DNA of 64,000 nucleotides from Craspedostauros australis. Its lineage: Eukaryota > Bacillariophyta > Bacillariophyceae > Mastogloiales > Achnanthaceae. The DNA lies in NCBI GenBank assembly GCA_026770025.1, contig JAMXDE010000005.1, positions 1,426,001 through 1,490,000 on the forward strand. Reading direction: 5' to 3'. The position numbers were made by a program, and so were the translations under genes. The notes beneath the pieces were generated by a model. It saw only the letters and a program-made list of their open reading frames with translations. It had not been told where the DNA came from and did no database searches. Positions 17,291 to 27,006 of the stretch are shown here, in pieces. Every line of letters begins with the position of its first letter. Position 1 is the stretch's first letter.

Positions 17291-19180
17291 CTATAGCTCA
17301 ACATCTACTTTTAGCTTGGGCTGGACACGGAGGAGGGGTGGTCGGACGCCGCCGAACTGGCTGATGGTCTGCGGATCGTCGGCATCGTTGTGAACACCGA
17401 AGGTGAAGCTGTTGCCGCCCAGCTGGTATCCCGCGAATCCTTGGAAGTTTCCGAATCCGTCCGGACGCAAGACCGCCACGAGGTCGACGCCGAGATCGAC
17501 GGATCGCTGACCCGGCTTCTTTTCTTTGGATGTCGTCTTGGCCACTTGCTTCGTTCGCTTGATCTTGGCCTCCGGACCGTCCGCGAATGCCATAACCTCG
17601 TCCGTGAGCTGCACCTTCATCTCGTCGCATGGCTTGACCTTGGTGAGGCTCAGGGATGGGACCTGGAGGTCGTCCATGGTGGTTTCGAATGAGAAGGAGA
17701 CGGCCCGCATGATGGCGGCGTTCTCACTGGGTGCCTGCTCAGCGGGCACGTCGAGCTTCTTGAGCAGCTGGGCCTTGAATCGCTTCATGGTGGATTTCTG
17801 CAGGTTGGTGACCTGGTCCGCAAAGACGTCGCAAATGCCATCCTCGACGAGAGATTCCAGCTGCGTTCTCATCTCCAAACGGTATTCTGCGACGAGCGGG
17901 AGACCAGCCGCGACGAGAGTCTCGGAATCGAAGCTGGACAAACACCTCTTGAGCAGCGTCTCGGCGTCCTGACCGAATTTATCCACCGTGAGGCCCCGCG
18001 ACACGCGACTTCTCCACGATGCGATCTTCGCTCTGGCACTGCGCGCTTGTTTGTTGTAGGCATTGCCGATATCCAGGAATGCCTGGGCGATGTGCGGAGG
18101 ATCGAGCGCGACGGAAGCGATGCCCGATTCGCGGACTCTCTCATGTGCCTCTTGCAGGGTGGTTGCAAGCGTGGTTCCAGAGTCTGAAGAAGCAGCGGTG
18201 GACTGGGCCATGGCCACGACCTGCAGCATGAACGCCAGCGTCATTGTCATCATCAACATTGTACATGATCCAAATAAGGGACAAATGGATGCGATGCAAT
18301 GCGCAGGCCATGCCACATGGCATGATAAACGCATCAGACGAAATAGAAAAGGATTTGAGAGAACGTGTGAGATGGTGACATCCAAACGAACATCACATGT
18401 TGGTGGCTGGTTTGATGCATGCATCCATCATCCAACTTGGTTGAGAGCATCATCGGCGCTCGCATCAAAGTGGTCTGAACATCTAAAATTGGACATTCTG
18501 TGCATAGCGCATGTTCTCCACCTGCACAAATTAGAAAAAGCGCACAAATCATGCCATCGACAAGTTGAAATCGAAGATGCAACCACACTGACCTCGTTGG
18601 CTTCCTCGGCCGATGTGACGGAGGCGAACTGCACATCGTACATGTCCTCGAAGACGGCTGATCCATCCGTCTCCACCGCGGTGGCCTCAAAGAGGGAGCG
18701 GACTTCACCCTGCAGCACGGAGCGCACATCATCGGTGATGGGCCCCTTGGCCACCAGCACCAAGGTCTGCTTGCTGCCCGACATGAGGGCGATGCGCGCG
18801 CGAAAGAGGGCCGTCAGAGTGCGCGCATGACGCGAGTTGCTCCATCCCGATTCGATATCACCCTCCGTGATGCCATCCACGATCACGGCGCCGGAAACGA
18901 GGGACGTGGTGGCCAAGGAATTGCGTTCCGCTGTGGATGTGCCGCTCAGGGTGGCTCCGCGGCACGTGAGGCAAGGCGGGTTCTCCGTCTCCAACGACAG
19001 GACGTCCGAGGAGGATGTGAGGAAGGAGGAGGTGCCGGGACTGCTGATGATGGAGACGACGCCTTGGTCCGTGGTGATGGTGGGGATCTTCAGCCGGAGG
19101 TTGCCGCTGGTGTCCATCAGCAGGGTGCCTGCCGAGGCGGCCGAAGCCAGCAGGGAGAGGATTGCCAATCGGAACTGCAT
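17291..19180 (-). CDS. Secreted protein, two exons, unnamed conserved-looking family
   Basis: Exon 1 is 19180-18593 and exon 2 is 18220-17291, joined across a 372-bp phase-0 intron (donor GAG|GTCAGT, acceptor CTGCAG|GTC). The join reads SAEEANE-VVAMAQSTAASS and gives about 505 residues. Residues 1-17 form a clear signal peptide (MQFRLAILSLLASAASA). Exon 1 is Ser/Thr- and Leu-rich with one CLTC pair. Exon 2 is helical and basic (KQARSARAKIASWRSRVSRGL; MRTQLESLVEDGI). It ends with a Gly-rich GFGNFQGFAGYQLGG segment and RPPLLRVQPKLKVDVEL. No enzymatic motif is visible. The even composition and intact splice sites argue for a functional gene, but I cannot name the family. A longer open frame running into the intron should not be taken as a separate gene. 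Confidence 0.75.
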
Positions 19181-19921
19181 CGTGGTATGTATTGCTCGCT
19201 CTGTGTGCGACTCAATGCGCTTCTGTTGCGATGGTGATGGTTGTGTGTATGTATGGTGCTTGTTTGTATGGTGCTCGTGTGTATGGTACTAGCACGGATA
19301 GAGTGGCTTCCGTTCTCGGTTGGACAGCAGGGATGTGGGTGTTGGCGACAATGAGGATGATGGCGTCTTGTGGACATCACACGAGATGGGTGATTGCGGT
19401 TGCGATTGCGCCGATGTTGATGTTGTTGTGGTTGGCTTTTTCTGTGCGTGATATTCCACGTGTCCGGATACCTCAGTCGAAGAGGTCGAAGATTCGCGTC
19501 GGTCGGATGCCAGACGAAAATGATGATGGAGGAATTGACCTCGTCAGATCGTTGCCACACAACATCCTCAATTGTAAGCTCAGTCATGGATCTTGAAGGT
19601 GAAACGTAAGCTAGTTACTCTTTGCAAAGCTTCCAATATTGCGTGGTTGCATCGGTTTAAAACGATGTCGACTATTGAGCTTGGCTCGTGTCATGGCGAT
19701 GTGATACTCCAGGCGTATCTGTTCTGATGAGGCGACGACAAGTCTCATCATCGACCATTGTTCTCTCCTTCTATGCGACGACTGCTGCTGTTCGTGGTGA
19801 TGCCGGCGCGAATAACAGCGATGCGCCTCCCGTGGAATCTCATCAAATCCACTGACCGCTCGACAGCAGTTCGCAGGTCATGTTGCTCGGCACATCAAGC
19901 ATGATTCGGGGCTCCATTGCT
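19181..19921. other. Intergenic region, no supported gene
   Basis: 741 bp between the promoter of the secreted-protein gene and the 3' end of the SH3-like gene. It includes a short GTGTATGGTGCT-type tandem motif at about 19245-19290. Nothing else was recognised. Confidence 0.4.
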
Positions 19922-20464
19922 TCACAGCCTGTCCAGGAATTCCACCGGATACCAACCCACAGATCGGACGTTGCCATCCTTGTCGACGCTGCGGCACAGA
20001 TGATAGGCCTCGCGAGGTCCCACCGACTCCTCCATCACTTCCACCTCGTCACCCACACGAATGCCGCGCAGCATCTTCACTCCATCCAAGCTCGCGTCGA
20101 TCAATTTCACCTTGCACACAAATCGGGTGGGCACATCCATCTCCCATTCGGTCTTGTTGAAGTCGTCGGCCTCCTGCTGCATGGCATCCAGAATGCGAGA
20201 GCGTTCGGCGCGTTCCTGTTCCTGCTGGTACTGCAAGGCCTGGTCGATGGCGACGAGACCCAGCAGGGTCCATCCCAAGCCGATCAGCAGGTTGCCGCGT
20301 CGTGGTGATGCGGGATCGGATGACGCAGAGGTGAGGGATCGCTGCGGCATGCGCGTGGTGCATCGCTGTGCGCAGGGATATCCTTCCTGCCCAGAAGCAA
20401 TCCGGCACGATCGTCGTGTCATGCGCAGCTGCCGACCGGCAATATGGGATGCTCGTGAGAACAT
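19922..20464 (-). CDS. Small membrane protein with SH3-like C-terminal domain, probably mitochondrial
   Basis: 180 residues if translation starts at the Met at 20464 (MFSRASHIAGRQLRMTRRS). I prefer this start because it gives an Arg/Ser-rich, acid-free leader of about 50 residues, as in mitochondrial presequences. A Met further upstream (20599) would add 45 residues of unrelated composition. A single hydrophobic segment (NLLIGLGWTLLGLVAID, about 57-73) is followed by a charged helix. The last 70 residues are beta-rich with GIRVGDEVEVMEES and end in VRSVGWYPVEFLDRL, whose Gly-Trp-Tyr-Pro resembles the conserved end of SH3 folds. The predicted role is a membrane-anchored protein-protein interaction module; the partner is unknown. 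Confidence 0.6.
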   Translation of the reverse strand: MFSRASHIAGRQLRMTRRSCRIASGQEGYPCAQRCTTRMPQRSLTSASSDPASPRRGNLLIGLGWTLLGLVAIDQALQYQQEQERAERSRILDAMQQEADDFNKTEWEMDVPTRFVCKVKLIDASLDGVKMLRGIRVGDEVEVMEESVGPREAYHLCRSVDKDGNVRSVGWYPVEFLDRL

Positions 20465-21268
20465 GATTTGGGCAGTTGCGATGGTGGTGGAATTCGTGCT
20501 CCGCAGTGTATTGGTGCAATGAACCAGTATGTGAGACTGAGGTATGTATTGTATTGTATTATGGTGCGGTCTGAGAGGCTTGCTTGCAGATCCAGCCATG
20601 AGCTCAGATGGAGAAGCATGTGGCCGTGTTGAGTGGTGGTTCCTCTTGTTGTTGTTGTTGTTGCGTTCCGTGTTTTGGAGTTTGCGTTTCGATTTTGGTC
20701 TGATTTGTGTTCTCTTCTTTCTGCGTCATTTTTCGATGGAGAAGTGGTCGTATGAGTCGCAATTCCTTGATAGATTCACGTGATTTGACTGTTTCTGCGG
20801 GATTGGAAACATGAGCATCATGACATCAACGCAATCAAGCAGGTTCGGTTTCGTGACGCGGTTCTGGTTGTTGCGTCTTCCGGTGCTGTTTTTCTTCTTC
20901 CTCCATCTTCCTGTCTTTGTTTCTCCCCCCATGACACCGCACCACACCATCACATCACCACACCATCACATCACCACACCATCACATCACATCACATCAC
21001 GTCACCCATGTCGGTCGTGGGCGGGGAACCTCTGTCGTTGTGGTGATGACCGTGAATGTTCATCTGCTGCATTTGGAAGAGATTGCGACTGTGGCTCTAT
21101 CTCTCACATCTTCACAACAGAGGACCGACGCATCAGAATCGGCAGCAACCGCAGCAATAGTAACCACGAAGCACCACGAAGCACCACAGCGCATACATCC
21201 ATAGAGACTTGCGGGCAGAGTAGACAGAGGTGCCCAACACAAAAGCAACAATTACAAAACAAACGATC
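20465..21268. other. Divergent intergenic region with a minisatellite
   Basis: About 800 bp between the divergent SH3-like and cupin-like genes. It contains the CACACCATCACAT minisatellite (20939-21005) and T-rich stretches near 20640-20720. No gene was recognised. Confidence 0.45.
20939..21005. repeat. Minisatellite, CACCACACCATCACAT units grading into ACATC
   Basis: Short tandem units of (CACAC)CATCACAT repeat about four times and end in simple ACATC copies. The same ACATC unit forms a microsatellite at 32341-32388. Confidence 0.85.
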
Positions 21269-22139
21269 ATGACCCACGCATACTCCACCATCCTGTCTCC
21301 AAGAGTCGCTGACAAAGTGGCCGTTGGAACTGTGCAGATCCTCGAGAGCCCGCACGTCAGCGAGGGCCCCGGACGCATAGCCAATGCTCCGGTTCCATCC
21401 GTATTTGTGAGTCGAGTAGCCCCGTGACTTGCGTGCCTCCTGGATGCCGTCGTTGTTGCTCAATATCGTCTTGTCATTCTCAATGTCGTCCCTCACGTCA
21501 TTTTCGTTTCGCAACGATGGCTAACGCTACCATGTTTCTGCCACAACCATCACTGCGACAACATACAAACAAACAAACAAACAAACAAACAAATACCACC
21601 ACTGCCACCACCAACAACAACAGCACGATGACAGAGGATCGATACATCGATTAAAGGTCGGCAATCAACGCATCAACTTATCATTCTCCGGCGAAGGCGT
21701 CATGAGGTCAGGGTACTTTCACAACCTGGAAAAGAGCGTCAGCGTGTTGTCTGGCGAAGTGGAGATCTGGTTGCTGAAGGATGACGTGACGGACAAGATA
21801 CAGCTGAAGAATCATCAGAGCTTCGCGATTCGACCGTACGTTCCGCACATCTTCCATTTTCCATCCGGCGGCGCTGTGCTCGCGGAGTGGTGGGAACCAT
21901 CCTCCACAACCGATCTGCAATGTTGGTTCTATCATCCCTACCGTCGCATTGTCGACGTGCAGAATTCCTTGGTGTCGAGAAGCACTGGCCATCATGCGCT
22001 GTTGGTTCCGCAAGACGTGGAGAAATTGTGTCAGACCGATGCCGCGCAACCGAGTGTCTTCCGGGGCTTTCTGTCGTGGACGACTGGTCTCGTGATGGGC
22101 GTTGCGATTGGAGCCGTAGTGACATCGAGGCATAGATGA
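21269..22139 (+). CDS. Cupin-like protein with C-terminal membrane anchor, two exons
   Basis: Exon 1 is 21269-21406 and exon 2 is 21657-22139, with a 250-bp phase-0 intron (donor TTT|GTGAGT, acceptor TTAAAG|GTC). The product is about 206 residues. The join reads PVPSVF-VGNQRINLSFSGEGVMRSGYFHN and extends the domain seamlessly upstream of the internal Met at 21702, which is not the start. The core resembles a small cupin barrel: SVLSGEVEIWLL, then FAIRPYVPHIFHFPSGGAVLAEWWEP, where the PHIFHF and EWW residues occupy positions of the second cupin motif, though the classical HxH pair is incomplete. The last 25 residues form a hydrophobic segment (LSWTTGLVMGVAIGAVV) with a basic end, typical of a tail anchor. 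The ligand and reaction are unknown. The intron carries an ACAA microsatellite. Confidence 0.7.
21565..21593. repeat. ACAA microsatellite inside the cupin-gene intron
   Basis: About seven copies of ACAA in tandem, followed by CCACCA/CAACAA-rich sequence, all within the 21407-21656 intron. Confidence 0.9.
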
Positions 22140-22595
22140 GACGGGCATTGTTCGTCTGTTGGAGATTGCATATGTACGCGATGGTAGATGGAGAAGACGG
22201 CGGCAGTGAGCAATGTCGAGATCCATATTGTTTTAAGGTCTTGTGTGGAAAGCGAGTGTTGCACAACATCATAAACATCCGGCACACAATGTGCAACCTG
22301 GAGGACGTACCTCCACTGCAACCAAGGTTTCGCATGCCCATACGGACATGTGCGTGAGAAAAAAGATAGTAGGAACGGCCTGGACATCGCCACTTCGATA
22401 GGCCATGTATGTGGCCATCAAACTGGAGCAATGCACCAACACACATAGAGTGGAGGACGTTGCATGATAGGACGTTTACATTAAATACGATAGAAAGACG
22501 GAACGAGTCCATCAACTGAGAGCGAAGGAGAACACTTGCAAGGCATTGAAATTGACTACTATGATGTGTATGTTGGAAACTGATTCTGCGAGTGC
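22140..22595. other. Intergenic region between convergent genes
   Basis: 456 bp between the stops of the cupin-like and MoeB-rhodanese genes. Overlapping frames on the minus strand have no recognisable domain. Confidence 0.4.
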
Positions 22596-23999
22596 TCAGT
22601 ATCGAGGCATCTGAGTGTCCACGTCTTTCTGCCATCTCATGATGCCGCCATCCAAATTCCAAAGGCGGTTGGCGTCGACTCCAAGCTCAATGAGACGGTT
22701 GCACGCCTTCTTGCCTCTGACGCCAGCCTTGCAGTACACCAGCACGTCACCATCCTTGGGGATATCGTGAAGGCCCACAGTACGATGCGGCGACACCTTG
22801 TCCGTGAATGGCAGCTGGACGATGTCGTTCTCCGTTTGCAACCGGACGTCCAGCACCCATGGCGACCAGCCGTCGCTCAGCTTCTCCAGGCATTCCTTCG
22901 GTTGGACGGAATGAAACTCTGGTCCCGTCACTGTTGTGTCATCCGTGGCATCCTCCGCCTCATCCATCGTGCGCCCTTGTGTCGCGGACGCTGTTGTCGG
23001 TGCATCGGCCGCCTTTGCCTTGTGCCCCGCACAAAATCCCTGATAATCAATCAACTCCGTGATGACCTCACGATCCGGCTGACGGCTCAATCCAACGTCG
23101 TTGAACTTCATGGACATGGCATCGAAGGTGAGAACGCGGCCGCTCAGCAACCCTTCCTTGCGCCCGAGGATGTACTTGATGACTTCCGTCGCTTGCAAAC
23201 ACCCCATGGTGCCCGGTAGCACACCCAGGACGCCACCTTCGGCGCAGCTCGGCACATCACCGGGTGGCGGAGGCGTGGGCAGCATGTCGCGGTAGTTTGG
23301 ACCGGTGCCGTCCAGATTGAAGAACGCGACCTGCCCTTCAAATGCCAAGATGGCGGAATAGACCCACGGCACGCCAATGATATCGCAGACATCGTTGATC
23401 AAGTACTTGGTCGGGAAGTTGTCGGACCCATCCACGACGACGTCGTATGGATGATTGTCGTCGTCATCATCGTCGAATCCATTTCCCACGATGCGCATAG
23501 CCGACGCGGCCGTGAATTCTTCTTCGTAGGTGCGCACTTGGACGAGGGGATTGATATCTTCGATGCGTCGCTTGGCCGATTCGCATTTGGAGACATCGAT
23601 CGTGCTGGTGCCGTGGATGATCTGACGTTGCAGATTGGAGGCATCGACCGTATCGGCATCGACGATCCCGATCTTGCCTACGCCGGCGGCTGCCAGATAC
23701 AGCAAGCACGGGCTGCCCAGACCGCCGGCGCCGATGACCAGGACGGACGCGTCCTTCAGCGCCTTTTGACCTGCCATGCCGACGTCGGATAAGACGAGAT
23801 GTCTGGAGTATCGTGAGATTTCTTCATTGGTGAAGGGTGCCGATGCAAACAGCGTAGTTGTTGTTGTTGTTGTTGCTGTTGCTGCGCGGCGCCGTGGCTG
23901 TTGCTGCGGTGATGGGATCCAACCAGACGCCAATGGCATCATCAGCATCCAGGCAGCAGCAACAATGGCTGTGGCTGTCATGATAGTGGACGATGGCAT
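22596..23999 (-). CDS. MoeB/ThiF-type E1 adenylyltransferase fused to rhodanese, cyanobacterial type, plastid-targeted
   Basis: 467 residues. After a bipartite leader comes an E1-like domain with the ATP loop VLVIGAGGLGSP (88-97), a substrate Asp in IVDADTVDASNLQRQ, DGSDNFPTKYL and SCAEGGVLGVLPG. A C-terminal rhodanese domain carries C423 in VYCKAGVRGKKA as the presumed persulfide cysteine. Such enzymes adenylate a ubiquitin-like sulfur carrier and load sulfur for molybdopterin, thiamin or tRNA thiolation. The zinc CxxC pairs of E. coli MoeB are absent: the first is replaced by GPNYRDMLP and the second region has only one Cys (GFCAGHK). From memory of the family, cyanobacterial MoeB-rhodanese proteins share this GPNYRD form, which fits plastid origin. 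The leader (signal peptide, then ASG|WIP with an aromatic +1 residue) resembles the diatom ASAFAP plastid signal. Confidence 0.9.
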   Translation of the reverse strand: MPSSTIMTATAIVAAAWMLMMPLASGWIPSPQQQPRRRAATATTTTTTTLFASAPFTNEEISRYSRHLVLSDVGMAGQKALKDASVLVIGAGGLGSPCLLYLAAAGVGKIGIVDADTVDASNLQRQIIHGTSTIDVSKCESAKRRIEDINPLVQVRTYEEEFTAASAMRIVGNGFDDDDDDNHPYDVVVDGSDNFPTKYLINDVCDIIGVPWVYSAILAFEGQVAFFNLDGTGPNYRDMLPTPPPPGDVPSCAEGGVLGVLPGTMGCLQATEVIKYILGRKEGLLSGRVLTFDAMSMKFNDVGLSRQPDREVITELIDYQGFCAGHKAKAADAPTTASATQGRTMDEAEDATDDTTVTGPEFHSVQPKECLEKLSDGWSPWVLDVRLQTENDIVQLPFTDKVSPHRTVGLHDIPKDGDVLVYCKAGVRGKKACNRLIELGVDANRLWNLDGGIMRWQKDVDTQMPRY

Positions 24000-24571
24000 C
24001 TTTCAATCACTGAGTGATTCACTTCTATATCCTTCGTTGATGAGCCTGCGGATGTGCTCCATGCAAGAGACTGCGATGGAATTATGTGACAGGATGAAGG
24101 CTTGCTGCCCATCGACTTCCCCTCTTCGGAATGCTCGTGTGGTGTTGTGTTGTGTTGTGTTGAATTGTGTTGGTTTGAGTTTGGGTTTGGTGGACTGACA
24201 TGCGTTTGTGTTGTTTTCGGAGGTGTCAAATCGAAGATCTCGAGTCACGTGTGTCAGTCAGTAGGCCTTGGCAGTCTATCATATCAAATCTAGAGAATCT
24301 CGATGGAACGCAATGGGGAAAAGTGAAACACAATTTCGCTTCTCTCCCAAGAGAGTTGGAGGTGATCAGGCTGATACTGTGTCGAAAGAGCAATACCGCA
24401 CTTGATTGTTGCATAACGAGTTCTATAACGCAATTGAACTTAAAATGGTTGTCGGGACGGAGCAAGGGAGTGTTTTACGATGTTGTGCATTGCGGTGGAT
24501 GGTTGTGGCGAGAAGCTGGATTGTCAGCCTCATCTCCATAATCCATTCACCCCGATCGTTCGTTCGTATCT
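24000..24571. other. Intergenic region, no supported gene
   Basis: 572 bp between two minus-strand genes. It contains a short TTGTG tandem run near 24140-24172. No gene was recognised. Confidence 0.4.
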
Positions 24572-25981
24572 TCATTGATCACTCTTCGGCGTCTCCGCAG
24601 CGGACGCCGCTACTCGCCGCGCCTTGGCTCTGCTTGCCTTTTGTGCCTTGCTTCCGGCGGCATCATGGTCGTGATCCCTCGGGGCGGAGGCAGCCCGCTT
24701 GCGCGGTGGCGGCAGGAGGCTCGATCCGAGGTACCGCCAGAAGAATCCCTTGCAGCTCTTGGTCTTGCCGGAGAGACAGACGGAGACGCTGACCTGCGAC
24801 GTGCCGATGGCGCGGGCGGCCGCGCTGATGGACGTGTAGGTGGTGAGGACCCTGCCGGTGTCGTAATCGAGCTGTTCGACGGGTCGGCGGACTTTGGAGG
24901 GGTTGCCGGGCGGGATGTCCTGCAGCTGCTGGTAGAGGACCGCATCGGCCGCCGCTCCCGACTGCCGCTGCATGATGCTGGTGAGCTTTTCGGATCGCAA
25001 GGTCTTCCACACGGAGGAATTGCGCTTGTGGTCGGTGGCGATCTCTAGGGCCCTGTTGTTCCAGAACTCCTTGCCGTAGTTGCTCTTGAAGGGCATCCGG
25101 CTGGATCCTTCGTAACGCCAGAAGTACTTGGCGGCCGTCTCCAGGCGACCTTCGCACACGAGGTAGACCATCCACGGCTCGCATCCCGCCGCCTTGGCAG
25201 CATCGTAGATGGAATCATGGTCCCCGAGGAAGACTCCGACCTTCGTGTCAACACGTTGGACTCGTTTCCCCTTGGCGCGATCCGGGATGTCGTCGTTGGT
25301 CATGGTGGTGGCGGCAGGAGCAGACTTGGATGGCTCGGTCGGAAGCTCCTCCGCGTGAGATAGCTCCGACGAATCCGCCGTGTCGCTGGTCGACTCGTGG
25401 CCGTCATCATCGTTTGGCACATGGCCGCCGTTGGTGCTTGGTCGTCTGGCCTTGGCTTTTGCTGCAGGGGCGGCGCGTGATTTAGCGTGGGGCTTTGATG
25501 TCGCGCTGTCACTGCCATCGTCAAAGCGCGGAGCAGGCGGTGAGGGTGAAACCGGCGCCGTCTGTCGGCTCGTTGACGCAGACCTGCTCGCATGCTGACC
25601 CTTGTGGAGTTTGGGTCGCTTCGATAGGCTGTCGTCGTAGGATACGGTCCGACGCTTCCCATCAGGAGACGACGCTGTCGCTGTGGATGTCGAAGCCGCA
25701 ACATCGCGATCATCCGCAGCGCATGACGGCGACTTGGCCTGCCTGTCCATCGTCTTGACAGTCCTTGACTTGGGCGTGGATGGCGAGACGATCTTGGGCT
25801 GCGTCTTCTCCTTCATTTTGGTGGCCTTGCGAGAACTGATGGATCCGTTGCTGCTGGAGACGGAGGAGTTGGAGGAGACCGAGGGGGTCGAATCTCCCTT
25901 GACTCCCCTCGTGGGGCTTTGCGCAGAACGTCTCGATGCGTGCGTCGTGGCAGAGGCCTGGGTTCCGGCTTTCTTCTTCAT
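24572..25981 (-). CDS. Protein with two NUMOD-like DNA-binding repeats
   Basis: 469 residues. The first 240 are Ser/Lys/Pro/Ala-rich and disordered, with several basic clusters that could serve as nuclear localisation signals. Two similar modules follow. One lies at about 248-291 (VGVFLGDHDSIYDAAKAAGCEP...FWRYEG). The other lies at about 368-416 (VEQLDYDTGRVLTTYTSISAAARAIG...GFFWRYLG). Each has a beta hairpin, the (S/Y)x(S/D)xxAAxAxG helix-turn-helix and a closing FWRY. This is the pattern of NUMOD1-type modules, which bind DNA next to homing endonucleases. No GIY-YIG or HNH nuclease motif is present, so this is a free-standing version, perhaps a DNA-binding regulator. The C-terminus is basic and Ala-rich. 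Confidence 0.72.
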   Translation of the reverse strand: MKKKAGTQASATTHASRRSAQSPTRGVKGDSTPSVSSNSSVSSSNGSISSRKATKMKEKTQPKIVSPSTPKSRTVKTMDRQAKSPSCAADDRDVAASTSTATASSPDGKRRTVSYDDSLSKRPKLHKGQHASRSASTSRQTAPVSPSPPAPRFDDGSDSATSKPHAKSRAAPAAKAKARRPSTNGGHVPNDDDGHESTSDTADSSELSHAEELPTEPSKSAPAATTMTNDDIPDRAKGKRVQRVDTKVGVFLGDHDSIYDAAKAAGCEPWMVYLVCEGRLETAAKYFWRYEGSSRMPFKSNYGKEFWNNRALEIATDHKRNSSVWKTLRSEKLTSIMQRQSGAAADAVLYQQLQDIPPGNPSKVRRPVEQLDYDTGRVLTTYTSISAAARAIGTSQVSVSVCLSGKTKSCKGFFWRYLGSSLLPPPRKRAASAPRDHDHDAAGSKAQKASRAKARRVAASAAETPKSDQ

Positions 25982-26802
25982 GATTGCGCAGCGCGTTGCT
26001 CTTACTTTTATGCTTGCTGTCGTTGCTGTCGTTGCTCTCGTCCGTTGTATTGGTGCTGCGGCGTCCTACTTCTGCGCTGCGCGACTCTTTACTTTGCTAT
26101 CCTCTATCCGTGGAGAGTACGAGCTATCTTCGCACTTGCCTTCTGGAGAGAGAGTGGTGATGCAAGTAGCGGAGAGATAGGAAGATTCAAAGAGGATCGT
26201 CTTGACCAGGAGGCGAAGGTATGAGGCTCTGCGAGACTCCTGCCCTCGGATGTTTGGCTGGCCTGTTGGATTCCTGGTTGCTTGTGTGGGCGTTGACAGA
26301 GGTTCCGATTTTGGTTCTTGGCGATTGATTCGCGCGCTCTCAGTGTTGTGCCATGCAAGAGCCTTCGTTGCGTGTCGTTTGGCTATCGGTGGCAGTGCTC
26401 TATCGCACCGTTCTCATGTGTGGGTGATGCGACTACGTGCTCTGATCAATCTCTTTATCCGTATACTCGTAGAGTAGACACTCTGCATGTAGTGTTGGCT
26501 GCAGTTCCAGAAGAGCGTATTAGTATTCTATGTATTGTATTGTATGTATTGTAGGTACGATAGTTGTAGCGCAGCAGCATTCGAGGCCAGCGTCTGATGA
26601 TGCTGTTGTTTGTTCTTGTGGCTGATTGCCGCTGCTCAAAGCAGAGGAGGTTTCTCATCGTCTTGGTGTCTCTCCCTTTGTTTGCGCCACATGGCGGGTA
26701 TTGCACTGTAATTGCCATGTGTGGTGTGTACAAACATACTGGTACTGGTACGAGTAGTCGCACGAGTATCGCAGAGGGTGGGTATTCGTGGAGCTGCCAA
26801 CT
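25982..26802. other. Intergenic region up to the TIR element
   Basis: 821 bp between the NUMOD-protein start and the left end of the 26.8-kb TIR element. A TATTGTATTG-type short repeat lies at about 26529-26552 and paired TACGAGTA-like palindromes near 26745-26770. No gene was recognised. Confidence 0.4.
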
Positions 26803-26818
26803 GGGAGTTGAGGGAAAT
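26803..26818 (+). repeat. Left terminal inverted repeat of the transposase element
   Basis: GGGAGTTGAGGGAAAT, matched exactly and inverted at 31419-31434. It begins GGGAG like the ends of the 44.4-49.0 kb element. Confidence 0.7.
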
Positions 26819-27006
26819 ATGCATATATGTCATTTCTATGGAAAATACGTTGTATCACTGTTCTACCAACAAACCCCGTTCGGGTTTGGTTTGTGCTCGT
26901 CAGTCCAATGTCGAACGCATACTGTAGTCTGCGAAAAGGCAGCGCAGCTGTTGACGACACGATGAAGTGATTGTGGCATTCAATAGGATGTGGATCACTC
27001 TTGACT

